Below are positions 9,257 through 17,887 of a stretch of DNA of 64,000 bases, in pieces. Origin of the DNA: Pseudodesulfovibrio tunisiensis (GTDB taxonomy: Bacteria; Desulfobacterota; Desulfovibrionia; Desulfovibrionales; Desulfovibrionaceae). The notes below the pieces were generated by a model. The model searched no databases and had not been told where the DNA came from. It saw nothing but the letters and a program-made list of their open reading frames with translations. The stretch's first letter is position 1, and every line of letters starts with the position of its first letter. The DNA is taken from positions 1,227,001 through 1,291,000 of the forward strand of contig NZ_CP094380.1 of the NCBI RefSeq assembly GCF_022809775.1, read 5' to 3'. A program made the position numbers and the translations under genes.

Positions 9257-9967
9257 CTATTCGTCGCCCACGGCAGCAGCCGCCTCGGCGCGATACCGGC
9301 GATACAGCCGCACGCCGAGCCATGCGGACACGGCAAGCAGCACGGCGGACGTGCCCAGGGACAGGACCACGCCCGTGGAGGAATCGGCATTCAGGCCGGA
9401 ACCGAAAAGCGCGAAGATCAAATTCTGGGGAATATAGCCGAGGGTCGAGCCGAGCACGAAGCGGGACAGGGGAATGGAACTCACGCCTGCGGCCAGATTG
9501 GTGATGAGATTGCTTCCAAGGGGAAACAGCCGGATGGTCAGGGCCATGTTGAAGGGCTCGCGGCTCAGAAATGCGTCGATCGCCTTGACCCGATGCCCGA
9601 ACTTCCGGGCCACGAATTCCCGCCCGCCAAGCCGGGCATAGCCCGCAGCCAAGGCACAGCCCATGCCGGAACCAAGCGTGGCCAGCAGCGTACCGCTTAC
9701 CGCGCCGAACGCGAATCCGCCCAGAAAGGCCACGAGCTGACGCGGCAATCCCAGTCCGGTGAACGCAGCGGCCACAAGCAGGTAGATGACCACGGACATG
9801 GGCCCGGAACCAAGGATGTGGTCATTGAACCACTGCGTATCCTCGAGCATGTCGGCCAGTCCGGCGGTTCTGGCGAGATACACGCCCCCTGCCAGCACGG
9901 CCAGCATGACAATGCCCTTGATTGCGGACTTCCAGCCCCTGTTTGTCGCGCCGTTGATTTCCGGCAT
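9257..9967 (-). CDS. TVP38/TMEM64 family (VTT domain) membrane protein
   Basis: 236 residues with about six hydrophobic segments. The VTT/SNARE-associated domain is recognisable from GLPRQLVAFLGGFAFGAVSGTLLATLGS and the later RLFPLGSNLITNLAAGVSSIPLSRF-type region. Members of this family and of DedA are thought to scramble or transport phospholipids or undecaprenyl phosphate across the inner membrane. The start is set by a TGATG junction at 9965-9969, where its ATG overlaps the stop of the LAB_N gene, with AGGA just upstream. The trio GT2, LAB_N and TVP38 is therefore probably translated as a unit. Confidence 0.87.
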   Translation of the reverse strand: MPEINGATNRGWKSAIKGIVMLAVLAGGVYLARTAGLADMLEDTQWFNDHILGSGPMSVVIYLLVAAAFTGLGLPRQLVAFLGGFAFGAVSGTLLATLGSGMGCALAAGYARLGGREFVARKFGHRVKAIDAFLSREPFNMALTIRLFPLGSNLITNLAAGVSSIPLSRFVLGSTLGYIPQNLIFALFGSGLNADSSTGVVLSLGTSAVLLAVSAWLGVRLYRRYRAEAAAAVGDE

Positions 9968-10215
9968 CATTCCTGCCTTTGCAGCCTGAAAAGAATATAT
10001 GCGACGCACGCCTGTCCCGTGACAAACACGGGATCGCTCTGCGCCGCTCCATAGGCCATTCCCGCACCGGTTCCGGTCCAGCCACAGACCAGTGCCCAAC
10101 GCGGAAAGGGTTGTACCTCTTTCGTGTGGAAACGTAAAATCGCATGCCGGAGAAAGAAAACCGCCTGCCCCGCGACGGTCATCGCGAGCAGCCACCAGTT
10201 TTCCGGCAGGGACAT
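9967..10215 (-). CDS. Stand-alone lipid A biosynthesis N-terminal (LAB_N) domain protein
   Basis: 82 residues with two or three hydrophobic helices. The C-terminal DPVFVTGQACVAYILFR and central tryptophan/phenylalanine pattern match LAB_N (PF07578), a small membrane domain found at the N-terminus of some lipid-A-disaccharide synthases and also alone beside GT2 enzymes. Its role is not well defined; the context suggests it helps a GT2 enzyme act on a lipid-linked sugar. It starts one base after the GT2 stop and its own stop overlaps the TVP38 start. It is too short to be an enzyme by itself. Confidence 0.75.
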   Translation of the reverse strand: MSLPENWWLLAMTVAGQAVFFLRHAILRFHTKEVQPFPRWALVCGWTGTGAGMAYGAAQSDPVFVTGQACVAYILFRLQRQE

Positions 10216-10216
10216 C

Positions 10217-10939
10217 CTACTTCTTTTCCTTCACCGTATAGTCGAGATGACGGCGAATGAGCCACTGCACGCCGATCAGATCGTACAATCCGGCCACGGC
10301 CCGGTCCCAGGTACCGTACTTGGACTCGCCCCGATGCCGCTGGCGGTGATTGACTTCGATCTCCCTTATCCGCGCACCCTGCATCTTCATGAGAATGGGC
10401 AGAAACCGGTGCATGTTGCGAAACCGGGGCAATTCGGCCAGATAGTCGGCCCGCATCACCTTGAGCGAACATCCGGTGTCGCGGACGCCATCGTCCGTGA
10501 ACCAGTCCCGGACGGCATTGGCAATTCTGGACGAAAGCCGTTTCACCAAAGTGTCCTTGCGCTTGGCACGCCAGCCGATGACCATCTCGCACTCCTGACC
10601 GAACAGGTTCAGCATGGCCGGAATGTCGGCGGGATCGTTCTGCAGATCGGAATCCATGGTGATCACCACGGGAAACCGGGCAGCATCGAACCCGGCGCAA
10701 AACGCGGCGGACTGGCCACGATTCTCGGCAAAAGCCACGAACCGGACCTCGGGATGCGACTGGGCAAGCCCCCTGATGACGGAGAGACTGTCATCGGTGC
10801 TGGCATCGTCAACAAATACGGCTTCCCACTCCTGTCCGGTGGAATCCGCGGCCTTTTTCAGCTCCTCGAAGAGCAACGTCAGATTGTCCTGTTCATTATA
10901 TACGGGCAGGACAACGGAAAATTTACGGGAATCATCCAT
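10217..10939 (-). CDS. Family 2 glycosyltransferase (polyprenyl-phosphate sugar transferase type)
   Basis: 240 residues of a GT-A enzyme. It opens SVVLPVYNEQDNL, has VDDASTDDSL near 42-51, ENRGQSAAFCAGF, and the metal-binding ITMDSDLQNDP. These features match DPM1/GtrB/ArnC-like enzymes that transfer a sugar from a nucleotide donor to undecaprenyl or dolichyl phosphate. Unlike GtrB it lacks the two C-terminal membrane helices, so the LAB_N protein encoded next may serve as its membrane partner (inference). The ATG at 10939 is followed immediately by homology. Its promoter region faces the first initiator tRNA unit. Confidence 0.88.
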   Translation of the reverse strand: MDDSRKFSVVLPVYNEQDNLTLLFEELKKAADSTGQEWEAVFVDDASTDDSLSVIRGLAQSHPEVRFVAFAENRGQSAAFCAGFDAARFPVVITMDSDLQNDPADIPAMLNLFGQECEMVIGWRAKRKDTLVKRLSSRIANAVRDWFTDDGVRDTGCSLKVMRADYLAELPRFRNMHRFLPILMKMQGARIREIEVNHRQRHRGESKYGTWDRAVAGLYDLIGVQWLIRRHLDYTVKEKK

Positions 10940-10984
10940 AGCGGAGCAGGAATACGGAATTTTCGGATTCTTGTAAATAAGTTG

Positions 10985-11013
10985 TTGACAAACTCGGGCC
11001 GACTGCCTAGAAC
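10985..11013 (+). promoter_or_regulatory. Sigma-70 promoter for initiator tRNA copy 1
   Basis: A TTGACA -35 box (10985-10990) is followed by exactly 17 bases and TAGAAC (11008-11013), 15 bases before the tRNA 5' end. The second tRNA copy has the same boxes with the same spacing, although the spacer sequences differ. Confidence 0.8.
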
Positions 11014-11028
11014 CTTTTTCTCACGTGA

Positions 11029-11105
<77 letters not shown>

Positions 11106-11116
11106 CACGATAGCAC

Positions 11117-11150
11117 AAAGGCTTGCGAATTCGGTTCGCAGGCCTTTTTT
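11117..11150 (+). terminator. Intrinsic terminator after initiator tRNA copy 1
   Basis: A 13-bp stem (AAAGGCTTGCGAA with TTCGCAGGCCTTT, one wobble) and a five-base loop are followed by a T run. The terminator of the second tRNA copy has almost the same stem. It also sits at the 3' end of the convergent selenoprotein gene. Confidence 0.85.
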
Positions 11151-11158
11151 CTTTTCCC

Positions 11159-11764
11159 TCATCCTCCGGCCACTTCGGCAAACGCCTTGCGAAACGTTTC
11201 CACGGGCTGTGCCCCGGTAATGACCTCTCCCCCCTTGATCACGAATGTGGGTGCGGCCTTGACCGGCACTTCCAACGCGGCCTGCCGCGTCCGATCCAGA
11301 CGCGGCTGATACGTATTGTCGTTCCACGCACGAATCAGCGCATCCGTGTCCAAACCGGTTTTCCGGGCAACGGCCAGCACCACATCCCGCTGCCCGATGT
11401 CCAGACAGTCCGTGAAATACGCCTGAAACACGGCCTCGTGGAATTCCTCATGCAGATCGCAATCCCGGGCGAACTCGCCAGCCTGCAACGCAAGCCGCGA
11501 GTTGCTCATGAGCTCCTGCACGTCGAATCGAATCCCCATGGGCCTGCCGCGCCTATCCAGATCATGAAAGAACGCCTCGAAATCCATTCCGAGAAATTGC
11601 TCCGCAAGCAGTACCCCCTGCTGCGGAGTTTCCGGGTGCAATTCATAGGGCAGCCATTCATCCCGAATCACGAATTCATCTCGCAACTGTTCGACAATAC
11701 CTTTGCCGACATAGCAGAAAGGTCAAACGTAATCGGAATAGATGGCAACAACAACGGGTCTCAT
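11159..11764 (-). CDS. DsbA/FrnE-like thiol oxidoreductase, candidate selenoprotein with in-frame UGA at codon 14
   Basis: 201 residues if UGA (minus strand 11725-11723) is read as selenocysteine. The N-terminus then reads VVVAIYSDYVUPFCYVGKG, so Sec takes the place of the first cysteine in the SD-x-x-CPxC-Y-x-GK active site of FrnE-type DsbA proteins. The rest is typical: a helical insert, then the cis-proline region APTFVIKGG and ITGAQP. The ATG at 11764 has a strong GGAGGGG site five bases upstream. The only start after the UGA (TTG at 11686) has none and would remove the active site. A hairpin with a GGU-containing loop follows the UGA at SECIS distance. The native substrate is unknown; disulfide or redox exchange is likely. 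Confidence 0.88.
11688..11711 (-). promoter_or_regulatory. Candidate bacterial SECIS hairpin in the DsbA/FrnE-like gene
   Basis: Starting 12 bases after the UGA, UGUCGGCAA pairs with UUGUCGAACA (nine pairs, one G-U, one bulged A) around the five-base loop AGGUA. The loop GGU sits at +22 to +24. In E. coli fdhF the equivalent GGU is at about +19 to +21. Loop size, a G in the first two loop positions, and distance fit the published bacterial SECIS model. Confidence 0.75.
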
Positions 11765-11894
11765 AACCGCCCCTCCAAACGCCTTGGGAATATCTCTGCA
11801 TGCATTATCGACACAAAATCCAAGGTATGCGCCCGGTTCAGGCACGTCAATACAATCCCGAACCGAACCATTTCAAATATTTTTCATTTTTCCG

Positions 11895-11923
11895 TTGACA
11901 CCGCACCCCTCACAGCCTAGAAC
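11895..11923 (+). promoter_or_regulatory. Sigma-70 promoter for initiator tRNA copy 2
   Basis: TTGACA (11895-11900), a 17-base spacer and TAGAAC (11918-11923) lie just upstream of the second tRNA, the same boxes and spacing as copy 1. Confidence 0.8.
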
Positions 11924-11937
11924 TCTTTTCGCAGTGA

Positions 11938-12014
<77 letters not shown>

Positions 12015-12024
12015 CAGATATCAA

Positions 12025-12062
12025 AAAGGCTTGCGAATCAAATTCGCAAGCCTTTCTTTTTT
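12025..12062 (+). terminator. Intrinsic terminator after initiator tRNA copy 2
   Basis: A perfect 14-bp stem (AAAGGCTTGCGAAT with ATTCGCAAGCCTTT), a three-base loop and a T-rich tail. It probably also serves the convergent TetR-type gene, which ends at 12078. Confidence 0.88.
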
Positions 12063-12077
12063 CTGCTCGCGGCAGAA

Positions 12078-12686
12078 CTATCTGGCCACGCCGTGGAAGA
12101 ACATGTCCACGAACAAGGGAACGGAAGCCCGCCAATCGTGCCGATCCGGCTGATCAAGACGATAATGTCCCATGCCGATGAGTACGGCCATGAAATAGGT
12201 TGCAGCTGCGCCGGGGTCCAGCTCCGGCTTTACCCAGCCCAGTTCCTGTCCCTTGCGGAAATGATTTTCCACGGACGCCATGTATCCCTTGAACCGTTCC
12301 TTGATCTCCTCGTCCCGGGGCTGCAACTCCTCGCACCGCTCCGTACGGTGCAGGTCCAGCTCCAGAGCCTGAAGCAACCGCTCGTTTTCCGCCAGATTTT
12401 CGAACCAGTTCTCCATCACGGCCCGCAGGCCGTTGCCCGAGGACTCTTCACGCATCAATGCATTGAAGAAATCCTCAATGGGCTGAAACACGTCGTCGAG
12501 CAGCGAGGTATACAAATCCACCTTGTTCCTGAAATGACCGTATACCGCGCCCCGGGTCATGCCGACCTCCTCGGCGATGTCGGTCAGGGACGTCCTGAAA
12601 TACCCCTTGCGCAAAAACACGGCCAAGGCCGCGTCGAGGAGCATGGCCCTCGTCTTGAGCGCCTCCTCTCTGGTTTTCCTCGCCAT
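12078..12686 (-). CDS. TetR/AcrR family transcriptional regulator
   Basis: 202 residues. The N-terminal 55 residues form the TetR helix-turn-helix: ILDAALAVF-like sequence (LLDAALAVFLRKGYFRTSL), then TDIAEEVGMTRGAVYGHFRNKVDLY. The C-terminal domain resembles AcrR/TtgR-type regulators of efflux pumps, and position-specific residues do not reveal the ligand. No efflux gene lies beside it: on one side is a tRNA, on the other the end of the thiamin operon about 245 bases away. It therefore probably acts on a distant target and on itself. Confidence 0.9.
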   Translation of the reverse strand: MARKTREEALKTRAMLLDAALAVFLRKGYFRTSLTDIAEEVGMTRGAVYGHFRNKVDLYTSLLDDVFQPIEDFFNALMREESSGNGLRAVMENWFENLAENERLLQALELDLHRTERCEELQPRDEEIKERFKGYMASVENHFRKGQELGWVKPELDPGAAATYFMAVLIGMGHYRLDQPDRHDWRASVPLFVDMFFHGVAR

Positions 12687-12869
12687 CTGCTTTCCTCTGG
12701 TTCGCGGACACGGACCGTGCCCCTGTTCTCTACTGCGGCGGAATCAAGGCATCACGCCGCTACAGGGCCGCATGCATGACAGCGACCCGGATTTCCGAGT
12801 ATGGCGGCGATATACACCCTATCCGACAAAAAGCCAACCCGAGGATGTGAAAACATCCCGGCATTGCAA

Positions 12870-12908
12870 GAAAAAAACGGCCCTGTCCGATGTTCCGGGC
12901 AGGGCCGC
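12870..12908 (-). terminator. Intrinsic terminator of the thiamin operon
   Basis: On the minus strand, CGGCCCTG and CAGGGCCG form a GC-rich stem with an inner CCGG pairing, followed by seven T residues. It lies 23 bases past the thiC stop and closes the leftward thi operon. Confidence 0.88.
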
Positions 12909-12930
12909 AAGGCGTTCGGATCACGAACAG

Positions 12931-14235
12931 CTAGTCATCAAGCTGGATGTCCTTGCCTTCCATGATGCGGTTCATGTTGCGCACGGCGCACATCTTGCCG
13001 CACATGGAGCAGGAATCCTTGTGTTCGGGTTCGGAGGAGGCCCTGTACTCCTTGGGCCGCACCGGGTCCATGGCGAGCTTGAACATGGCGTCCCAGTCCA
13101 GAGCGGCGCGTGCCCCGCTCATTTCATCGTCCCATTCCCGCGCGCCGGGCAGTCCCTTGGCAATATCCGCGGCATGGGCTGCGATGCGGGTCGCGATGAT
13201 GCCTTCCTTCATGTCTTCAAGGGTGGGCAGACGCAGATGCTCGGCCGGGGTGACATAGCACAGGAAGTCCGCGCCGTGCTGTGCGGCCACGGCCCCGCCG
13301 ATGGCGGAAGTGATATGGTCATAGCCCGGGGCTACGTCCGTGACAATGGGACCCAGCACGTAGAACGGCGCGCCGTGGCACAAACGCTTTTCCATCATCA
13401 TGTTGCCCGGAATCTCATTCAGGGCCATATGGCCCGGCCCCTCGATCATGACCTGCACATTGCGCTCCCATGCGCGTTTGGTCAGTTCGCCCAGCGTGAT
13501 GAGCTCCTCGACCTGGGACGCATCCGTGGAATCGTGCAGACAGCCGGGACGGCAGCCATCTCCGAGGCTCAGAGTCACGTCATGTGCCTCGCAGATGTCG
13601 AGCAGTCTGTCATAATGCTCGTAGAACGGGTTTTCCGCGTCGTTGATTTCCATCCAGGTGTACAGCAGGGAACCGCCGCGGGACACGATGTTGGTCAGCC
13701 TGCCGCCCTGCCGTACCTTGGCCGCTGCCGCGCGGTTCAGACCCGCATGGATGGTCAGGAAGTCCACGCCGTCATGCACGTGGGCCTCCACGACCTTGAA
13801 GAATTCGTCAACGGTGATGTCCTGAAGATTCTTGTCGTAGAACCCCACGGCATCGTAGATGGGCACGGTGCCGATCATGGCCGGGGACATGTTCACGAGG
13901 GCCTGACGAAACTCGCGGGTCTTGCCGAAGCAGCTCAGGTCCATGATGGCCTCGGCATTGAGGGCCAAGGCCGCGCGCACCTTGTCCAGCTCCTTGTCCA
14001 CGTCCGAGCAGTCCTTGGAGATGCCGAGATTGACGTTGACCTTGGTGCGAGTGCCCTCGCCCACGGCCGCGCCTTCCAGGCTGGTGTGATTTCTGTTCGC
14101 CGGAATGATGACCGTTCCCTTGGCCATGCGCTCCATCAAATCCTCGATGCGCATGCGTTCCTTGCGGGCCACGGTTTCCATCTGCGGGGTGACAATGCCC
14201 TTGCGGGCCGCGTCCATCTGGGTGGTGAATGTCAT
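12931..14235 (-). CDS. thiC: Phosphomethylpyrimidine synthase
   Basis: 434 residues of ThiC, which converts aminoimidazole ribotide to HMP phosphate by an unusual radical-SAM reaction. Family landmarks include [38 protein letters not shown], and [16 protein letters not shown]. The C-terminal cluster motif is CSMCGKMC, spaced Cx2Cx3C, one residue shorter than the Cx2Cx4C of E. coli ThiC. That spacing suits the short ThiC form that lacks the long N-terminal domain. A ribosome site AAGGAG lies nine bases before the ATG at 14235 (ATG at 14241 is an alternative). It is the last gene of the operon. Confidence 0.95.
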   Translation of the reverse strand: MTFTTQMDAARKGIVTPQMETVARKERMRIEDLMERMAKGTVIIPANRNHTSLEGAAVGEGTRTKVNVNLGISKDCSDVDKELDKVRAALALNAEAIMDLSCFGKTREFRQALVNMSPAMIGTVPIYDAVGFYDKNLQDITVDEFFKVVEAHVHDGVDFLTIHAGLNRAAAAKVRQGGRLTNIVSRGGSLLYTWMEINDAENPFYEHYDRLLDICEAHDVTLSLGDGCRPGCLHDSTDASQVEELITLGELTKRAWERNVQVMIEGPGHMALNEIPGNMMMEKRLCHGAPFYVLGPIVTDVAPGYDHITSAIGGAVAAQHGADFLCYVTPAEHLRLPTLEDMKEGIIATRIAAHAADIAKGLPGAREWDDEMSGARAALDWDAMFKLAMDPVRPKEYRASSEPEHKDSCSMCGKMCAVRNMNRIMEGKDIQLDD

Positions 14236-14248
14236 TTCCATATTCTCC

Positions 14249-14896
14249 TTATGCGCTTTGCATGGCGTTGCGAAGCGATTGAATTTTCGCGGGAATGTCC
14301 TGCGCGCCGACAACCTCGGTAATCATGGCCACGCAGGAACACCCGCGCCGCACCACTTCTCCGACATTGTCCTCCTTGATGCCGCCAATGGCTACAAAAG
14401 GCAGATCAATGCTGTTCGCCACAAATTCGAGATATTCGAAGCCCACCGGGGCGCACACGTCCTCCTTGGTGGCGGTCCGAAAGATCGGACCGACCCCGAT
14501 GTAGTCCGCGCCACGCGCCACGGCCTCGCGCGCCTCTTCCGGAGCATGCGTGGACAGACCGATGGCCATGTCCGGCCCCACAAGCTGCCGCACCGCTTCC
14601 AGAGGCAGGTCCTCCTGCCCGACATGCACGCCGTCCGCGCCCACGAGCACGGCCAGATGCACGTCATCGTTGACGATGAACGCTGCGCCAGCCTCCCGGG
14701 TCATTTCCCGGATCTTCAGGCACTCCTCGTACTTGGCCCCCATCTTCTTGTGCTTTTCCCGGTACTGGACAAGCTTGACGCCAGCCTCCAGCATGGAGCC
14801 GACCACTTCGATGTTGTTCCGTCCAAGGGAAAACTTCTCCCCGGTCAGGCAATAGATGTCCGTGTTCAGGATGGTTTGCCGATTGATTCCGCTCAT
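14249..14896 (-). CDS. thiE: Thiamine-phosphate synthase
   Basis: 215 residues of a TIM-barrel enzyme that joins HMP diphosphate to thiazole phosphate. Recognisable segments are LVQYREKHK (about 43-51, substrate phosphate and pyrimidine contacts), [29 protein letters not shown] strand, [23 protein letters not shown], and AIGGIKEDN. The ATG at 14896 has a GGGGGAGA site and overlaps the thiF stop in ATGA, so translation is probably coupled. No thiD kinase is present in the operon; it must be encoded elsewhere. Confidence 0.94.
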   Translation of the reverse strand: MSGINRQTILNTDIYCLTGEKFSLGRNNIEVVGSMLEAGVKLVQYREKHKKMGAKYEECLKIREMTREAGAAFIVNDDVHLAVLVGADGVHVGQEDLPLEAVRQLVGPDMAIGLSTHAPEEAREAVARGADYIGVGPIFRTATKEDVCAPVGFEYLEFVANSIDLPFVAIGGIKEDNVGEVVRRGCSCVAMITEVVGAQDIPAKIQSLRNAMQSA

Positions 14897-15522
14897 GCGG
14901 TCTCCCCCTGTTTGTATCGTTCGAAAAAATGGTGCAGAACCACGTCCGCCTGTTTTGCCGCGACCACGCCCACAGTGGGAGACAGGGGCGGATGGTCGAC
15001 AGAGCATTCGGTTTCCATGTCCCCCACAAGATGGAAATTGGGCAGCATCCGACGGATGCGCACCGCATCGCTGTTGCCGCACCCGCCAATGCCGGACGCA
15101 GCGACCACGAGCCTGCCCGACGGAACCACGGCCTCGACCAGCGCCTTCTTGCAGGCCGGATCGTCGAACGCCTCGACAACCGCATCGCATCCGGCGAACA
15201 GATCGGCCGCATCAGCGGCTTCCACGCGCACAGGTCTCGCGTCCACGACCACATCGGGATTCACGCGACGCAGATTTTCGGCCAGCGCCTCGACCTTGAG
15301 TTGCCCGACCTGATCCGCGAAAAAGCACTGCCGATTCAGGTTCGACGGTTCCACGCGGTCGAAATCCGCCACGAGGAACCGTCGAAAACCACTTCGGACC
15401 AGATGCATGGCACAGTTGGACCCAAGGCCCCCGGCTCCGGCAATGCCCACGGTCACGCGGCTCACGAAGTCGAGGAATCCCGCGCCCAGCCAAGTTGCCA
15501 TGCCCTGCTCGCTCATGTTCAT
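14893..15522 (-). CDS. thiF: ThiS adenylyltransferase, short ThiF form
   Basis: 209 residues of the E1-like fold. The nucleotide-binding motif GAGGLGSN is at about 29-36, followed by the acidic VADFDRVEPSNLNRQ segment that binds ATP/Mg and the ThiS tail. The protein activates the C-terminal glycine of ThiS by adenylation before sulfur loading. It is shorter than E. coli ThiF and lacks the paired zinc cysteines near the C-terminus, as in many anaerobes. Start and stop overlap thiH and thiE by four bases, which fits tight coupling inside the thi operon. Confidence 0.93.
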   Translation of the reverse strand: MNMSEQGMATWLGAGFLDFVSRVTVGIAGAGGLGSNCAMHLVRSGFRRFLVADFDRVEPSNLNRQCFFADQVGQLKVEALAENLRRVNPDVVVDARPVRVEAADAADLFAGCDAVVEAFDDPACKKALVEAVVPSGRLVVAASGIGGCGNSDAVRIRRMLPNFHLVGDMETECSVDHPPLSPTVGVVAAKQADVVLHHFFERYKQGETA

Positions 15523-16634
15523 GCACGCACTCCGTCAAAGGGCTCCCAGTCCTTGAACACGGGCTGGAATCCCCGGGAGCGGATCATGTCGCACACCTCG
15601 GGCACGCTTCGGCTGTCCGCGATCTCGAACTGACCGACCTTCTCGCCCTTCTGGCTGTGGCCCCCCACTTCCACGGACACGCCTGCGGATATGCGGGTCA
15701 CGCCCAGCGGCAGGATGTTCTCGCGGAATTCCGGGGCCTCGCGCGTGGAGATGGTGATGCCCAGCCGGGGCATGTACAGCCGCAGCGCGCACATGATCTG
15801 GACCAGATCACGGTCCGAGGCCACGGTGGTGGGCTGGAAATCCCCGGCATGCGGCCGCATGCGCGGCAGGGACACGGCAATGTCCACTTCGGGATATTTC
15901 GTCTCAAGATACTGGGCATGCATTCCGGTGAACAGGGCGTCGCGCCGCCATTCGTCCAGACCGAGCAGCGCGCCCACATTGACCACGCGCATCCCGGCCT
16001 TGCAGGCCCGTTCCGGCGCATCCACGCGGAACGCATAGTCCTTTTTCGGTCCGGCCGGATGCAACACGGCATACAACTCGCTGTTGTATGTCTCCTGAAA
16101 CATGGTCATGCCGTCCACTCCGGCCCGAACCATGCGCGCGTATTCCTCCTCGGTCATGGCGAACACCTCGATGCTCACGGAAGGGAAGAATCTGCGCAAT
16201 ACCCTGGTGCAGGATTCCAGATAGTCCACGCCTGCCATTTTCGGAGCTTCGCCTGTCAGGATGAGCAGATGCTTGAGTCCGGTGTCGGCAATGGCCTTGG
16301 CTTCGACCGCCAGCTGATCCATGTCGAGCTGGCTGCGCGGAATGCCGTTCCGGCAATTGAACCCGCAGTACACGCAATGGTTGGTGCAGAAATTGGACAG
16401 GTACAGCGGAGTGAACAGGCTGATGGTCCTGCCGAAGTTGCGGGTGGTCAGGTCATGGGACTTGCGAGCCATGGCCTCCAGATGCGGAATGGCGGCCTCG
16501 GACAGCAGCGCCAGATAATCCCATTCGTCGATCACGTCCTTTTGCAAGGCACGCAGCACGTCGGATTCCCGGACCGCGTCGAACCGATCCATGACCGACG
16601 GAAACACGGCCTCGACTGTTTCGCGGAAACTCAT
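15519..16634 (-). CDS. thiH: 2-iminoacetate synthase (tyrosine lyase)
   Basis: 371 residues of a radical-SAM enzyme that cleaves tyrosine to dehydroglycine for thiazole assembly. The cluster motif CTNHCVYC (C83, C87, C90) is intact, and the C-terminal region [12 protein letters not shown] is typical. Using ThiH rather than the oxygen-dependent ThiO fits an anaerobic host. The ATG at 16634 sits in a TGATG arrangement with a TGA in the adjacent frame that would end thiG normally (see thiG). The stop overlaps thiF. Confidence 0.95.
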   Translation of the reverse strand: MSFRETVEAVFPSVMDRFDAVRESDVLRALQKDVIDEWDYLALLSEAAIPHLEAMARKSHDLTTRNFGRTISLFTPLYLSNFCTNHCVYCGFNCRNGIPRSQLDMDQLAVEAKAIADTGLKHLLILTGEAPKMAGVDYLESCTRVLRRFFPSVSIEVFAMTEEEYARMVRAGVDGMTMFQETYNSELYAVLHPAGPKKDYAFRVDAPERACKAGMRVVNVGALLGLDEWRRDALFTGMHAQYLETKYPEVDIAVSLPRMRPHAGDFQPTTVASDRDLVQIMCALRLYMPRLGITISTREAPEFRENILPLGVTRISAGVSVEVGGHSQKGEKVGQFEIADSRSVPEVCDMIRSRGFQPVFKDWEPFDGVRA

Positions 16635-17421
16635 CACGCTTCTTCCCCAGAAATCCGGTAAGCGGAGACGAAGCCGAAGCGTGGGTCCGGGTTGCGCCCA
16701 GTCCGGCAAGATGCGCCTCGCGTCCGGCACGCACCGCGCGTCCGAATGCCCGGGCCATGCCCAACGGATCGCCCGCCGTGGCAATGGCCGTATTCACCAG
16801 ACAGGCATCCGCGCCCATTTCCATGGCCTCGCACGCCTCGGACGGCTTGCCTATGCCCGCGTCGACCACCACGGGCAACGGACAGTCCTCGATGAGGATG
16901 CGCAGCATTTCCCTGGTCTGCAACCCCCGATTCGAGCCGATGGGCGCCCCCAGAGGCATGACCGCGGCGGCTCCGGCATCAACCAGACTCCGCGCCACAT
17001 ACAGATCCGCATTCACGTACGGGAGGACCACGAAGCCTTCCTTTGCGAGAATCTCGGTGGCCTTGGCCGTCTCGTATCCGTCGGGCAGCAGGTAGCGGTT
17101 GTCCGAAATGACCTCGATCTTGATCCAGTCGCCACATCCCATGGCCCGGGCAAGCCGGGCGATGCGCACGGCCTCGTCCGCGGTACGCGCTCCCGAGGTG
17201 TTGGGCAGCAGCTTCATGTGCTGAGGGACGAAATCCATGACATTCCCGGTATCGGATTCGAAATCCACCCGCCTGAGGGCCACGGTGATGACCTGTGCGC
17301 CCGAGGCCTCGCACACATCCGGGATGACCGCGTCGTTTCCATACTTTCCGGTTCCGATGAACAGACGGCTGTCCAGTGCGACGCCGCCGATTTCCAGCTG
17401 ATCTTTCTTCATGCCGTTCAA
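16453..17421 (-). CDS. thiG: Thiazole synthase, with apparent 3'-end frameshift
   Basis: As written the frame gives 322 residues, but the family normally ends near residue 260. ThiG makes the thiazole ring from deoxyxylulose phosphate, dehydroglycine and ThiS thiocarboxylate. The catalytic lysine region IKIEVISD and [12 protein letters not shown] are clear. After [10 protein letters not shown] the frame runs on for about 60 arginine-rich residues inside thiH. Adding one G to the GGGG run at 16645-16648 would give GEEA and a TGA at 16634-16636, forming a TGATG junction with thiH and a 262-residue protein. A sequencing error or a real deletion are both possible; the catalytic core is intact either way. 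Confidence 0.9.
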   Translation of the reverse strand: MNGMKKDQLEIGGVALDSRLFIGTGKYGNDAVIPDVCEASGAQVITVALRRVDFESDTGNVMDFVPQHMKLLPNTSGARTADEAVRIARLARAMGCGDWIKIEVISDNRYLLPDGYETAKATEILAKEGFVVLPYVNADLYVARSLVDAGAAAVMPLGAPIGSNRGLQTREMLRILIEDCPLPVVVDAGIGKPSEACEAMEMGADACLVNTAIATAGDPLGMARAFGRAVRAGREAHLAGLGATRTHASASSPLTGFLGKKRDEFPRNSRGRVSVGHGSVRRGPGIRRAACLAKGRDRRMGLSGAAVRGRHSASGGHGSQVP

Positions 17422-17427
17422 CTCCGG

Positions 17428-17628
17428 TTACCCGCCACCGACAACGCGGAGAATTTCAAGACGATCGCCCTCTACCAACCGGGTTTCACCAAAGGCGGAG
17501 CCGGGAACGATTTCCTGATTGCGCTCCACCACAAGGGTGTCCGGGGACATGCCCCGGGCATCCAGAAACTCCAGCAGGCTCATGCCGGACGGGATGTCGG
17601 TTTCCTTTCCGTTGACTACGATGATCAC
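17428..17628 (-). CDS. thiS: Sulfur carrier protein ThiS
   Basis: 66 residues with the ubiquitin-like ThiS pattern: NGKETDIPSG near the N-terminus, LLEFLDARG, and the GG tail VVGGG at the C-terminus that is adenylated by ThiF and converted to a thiocarboxylate. It is the first gene of the operon, six bases before thiG, and lies directly behind the riboswitch-controlled terminator. Confidence 0.94.
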   Translation of the reverse strand: MIIVVNGKETDIPSGMSLLEFLDARGMSPDTLVVERNQEIVPGSAFGETRLVEGDRLEILRVVGGG

Positions 17629-17710
17629 GGAACGACTCCTTTCCGCACAGATGCGGAGGGTTTCGGCTGGGGATGTACGGAAGGTCGAGGCGGTATGAAG
17701 TGATCCGCAT

Positions 17711-17746
17711 AAAAAAACCGGGCTTGCTGGAAGGCAAGCCCGGTTT
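17711..17746 (-). terminator. Riboswitch-controlled intrinsic terminator
   Basis: On the minus strand, AAACCGGGCTTGC pairs perfectly with GCAAGCCCGGTTT around a six-base loop and runs into seven T residues. Its place between the TPP aptamer and thiS identifies it as the expression platform: TPP binding should favour termination. Confidence 0.9.
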
Positions 17747-17765
17747 GAATCAGCAGACTGTGTTC

Positions 17766-17852
17766 AGACCAGCTTCCCTACGGCAGTATAAACTGCATCA
17801 GGTTCAAAGGGTCGGGCCGCAGCCCATCTCAGCCATGAAGGCTCCCCTAGCC
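17766..17852 (-). promoter_or_regulatory. TPP riboswitch aptamer (THI element)
   Basis: Conserved blocks appear in order on the minus strand: AGGGGAGCC, GGCTGAGATGGGC, ACCCTTTGAACCTGATG, a small ATAC-capped hairpin, and CGTAGGGAAGCTGG. They form the two-arm TPP aptamer. It lies about 140 bases upstream of thiS and should repress the whole thiSGHFEC operon when thiamin pyrophosphate is plentiful. Confidence 0.95.
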
Positions 17853-17858
17853 GTCAAA

Positions 17859-17887
17859 AACGTATGCCGCCAGCAGCGCCCTGTCAA
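17859..17887 (-). promoter_or_regulatory. Candidate promoter of the thi operon
   Basis: A perfect TTGACA (minus strand 17887-17882) lies just upstream of the aptamer. A weaker -10 such as CATACG or TACGTT follows at 15-17 bases. The placement fits transcription starting right before the riboswitch. Confidence 0.5.

Noticed and set aside
11159-11686. A shorter 175-residue protein starting at TTG 11686
   Set aside because: It has no ribosome site and lacks the active-site strand of the DsbA fold. The upstream ATG at 11764 with GGAGGGG and a Sec-read UGA explains the region better.
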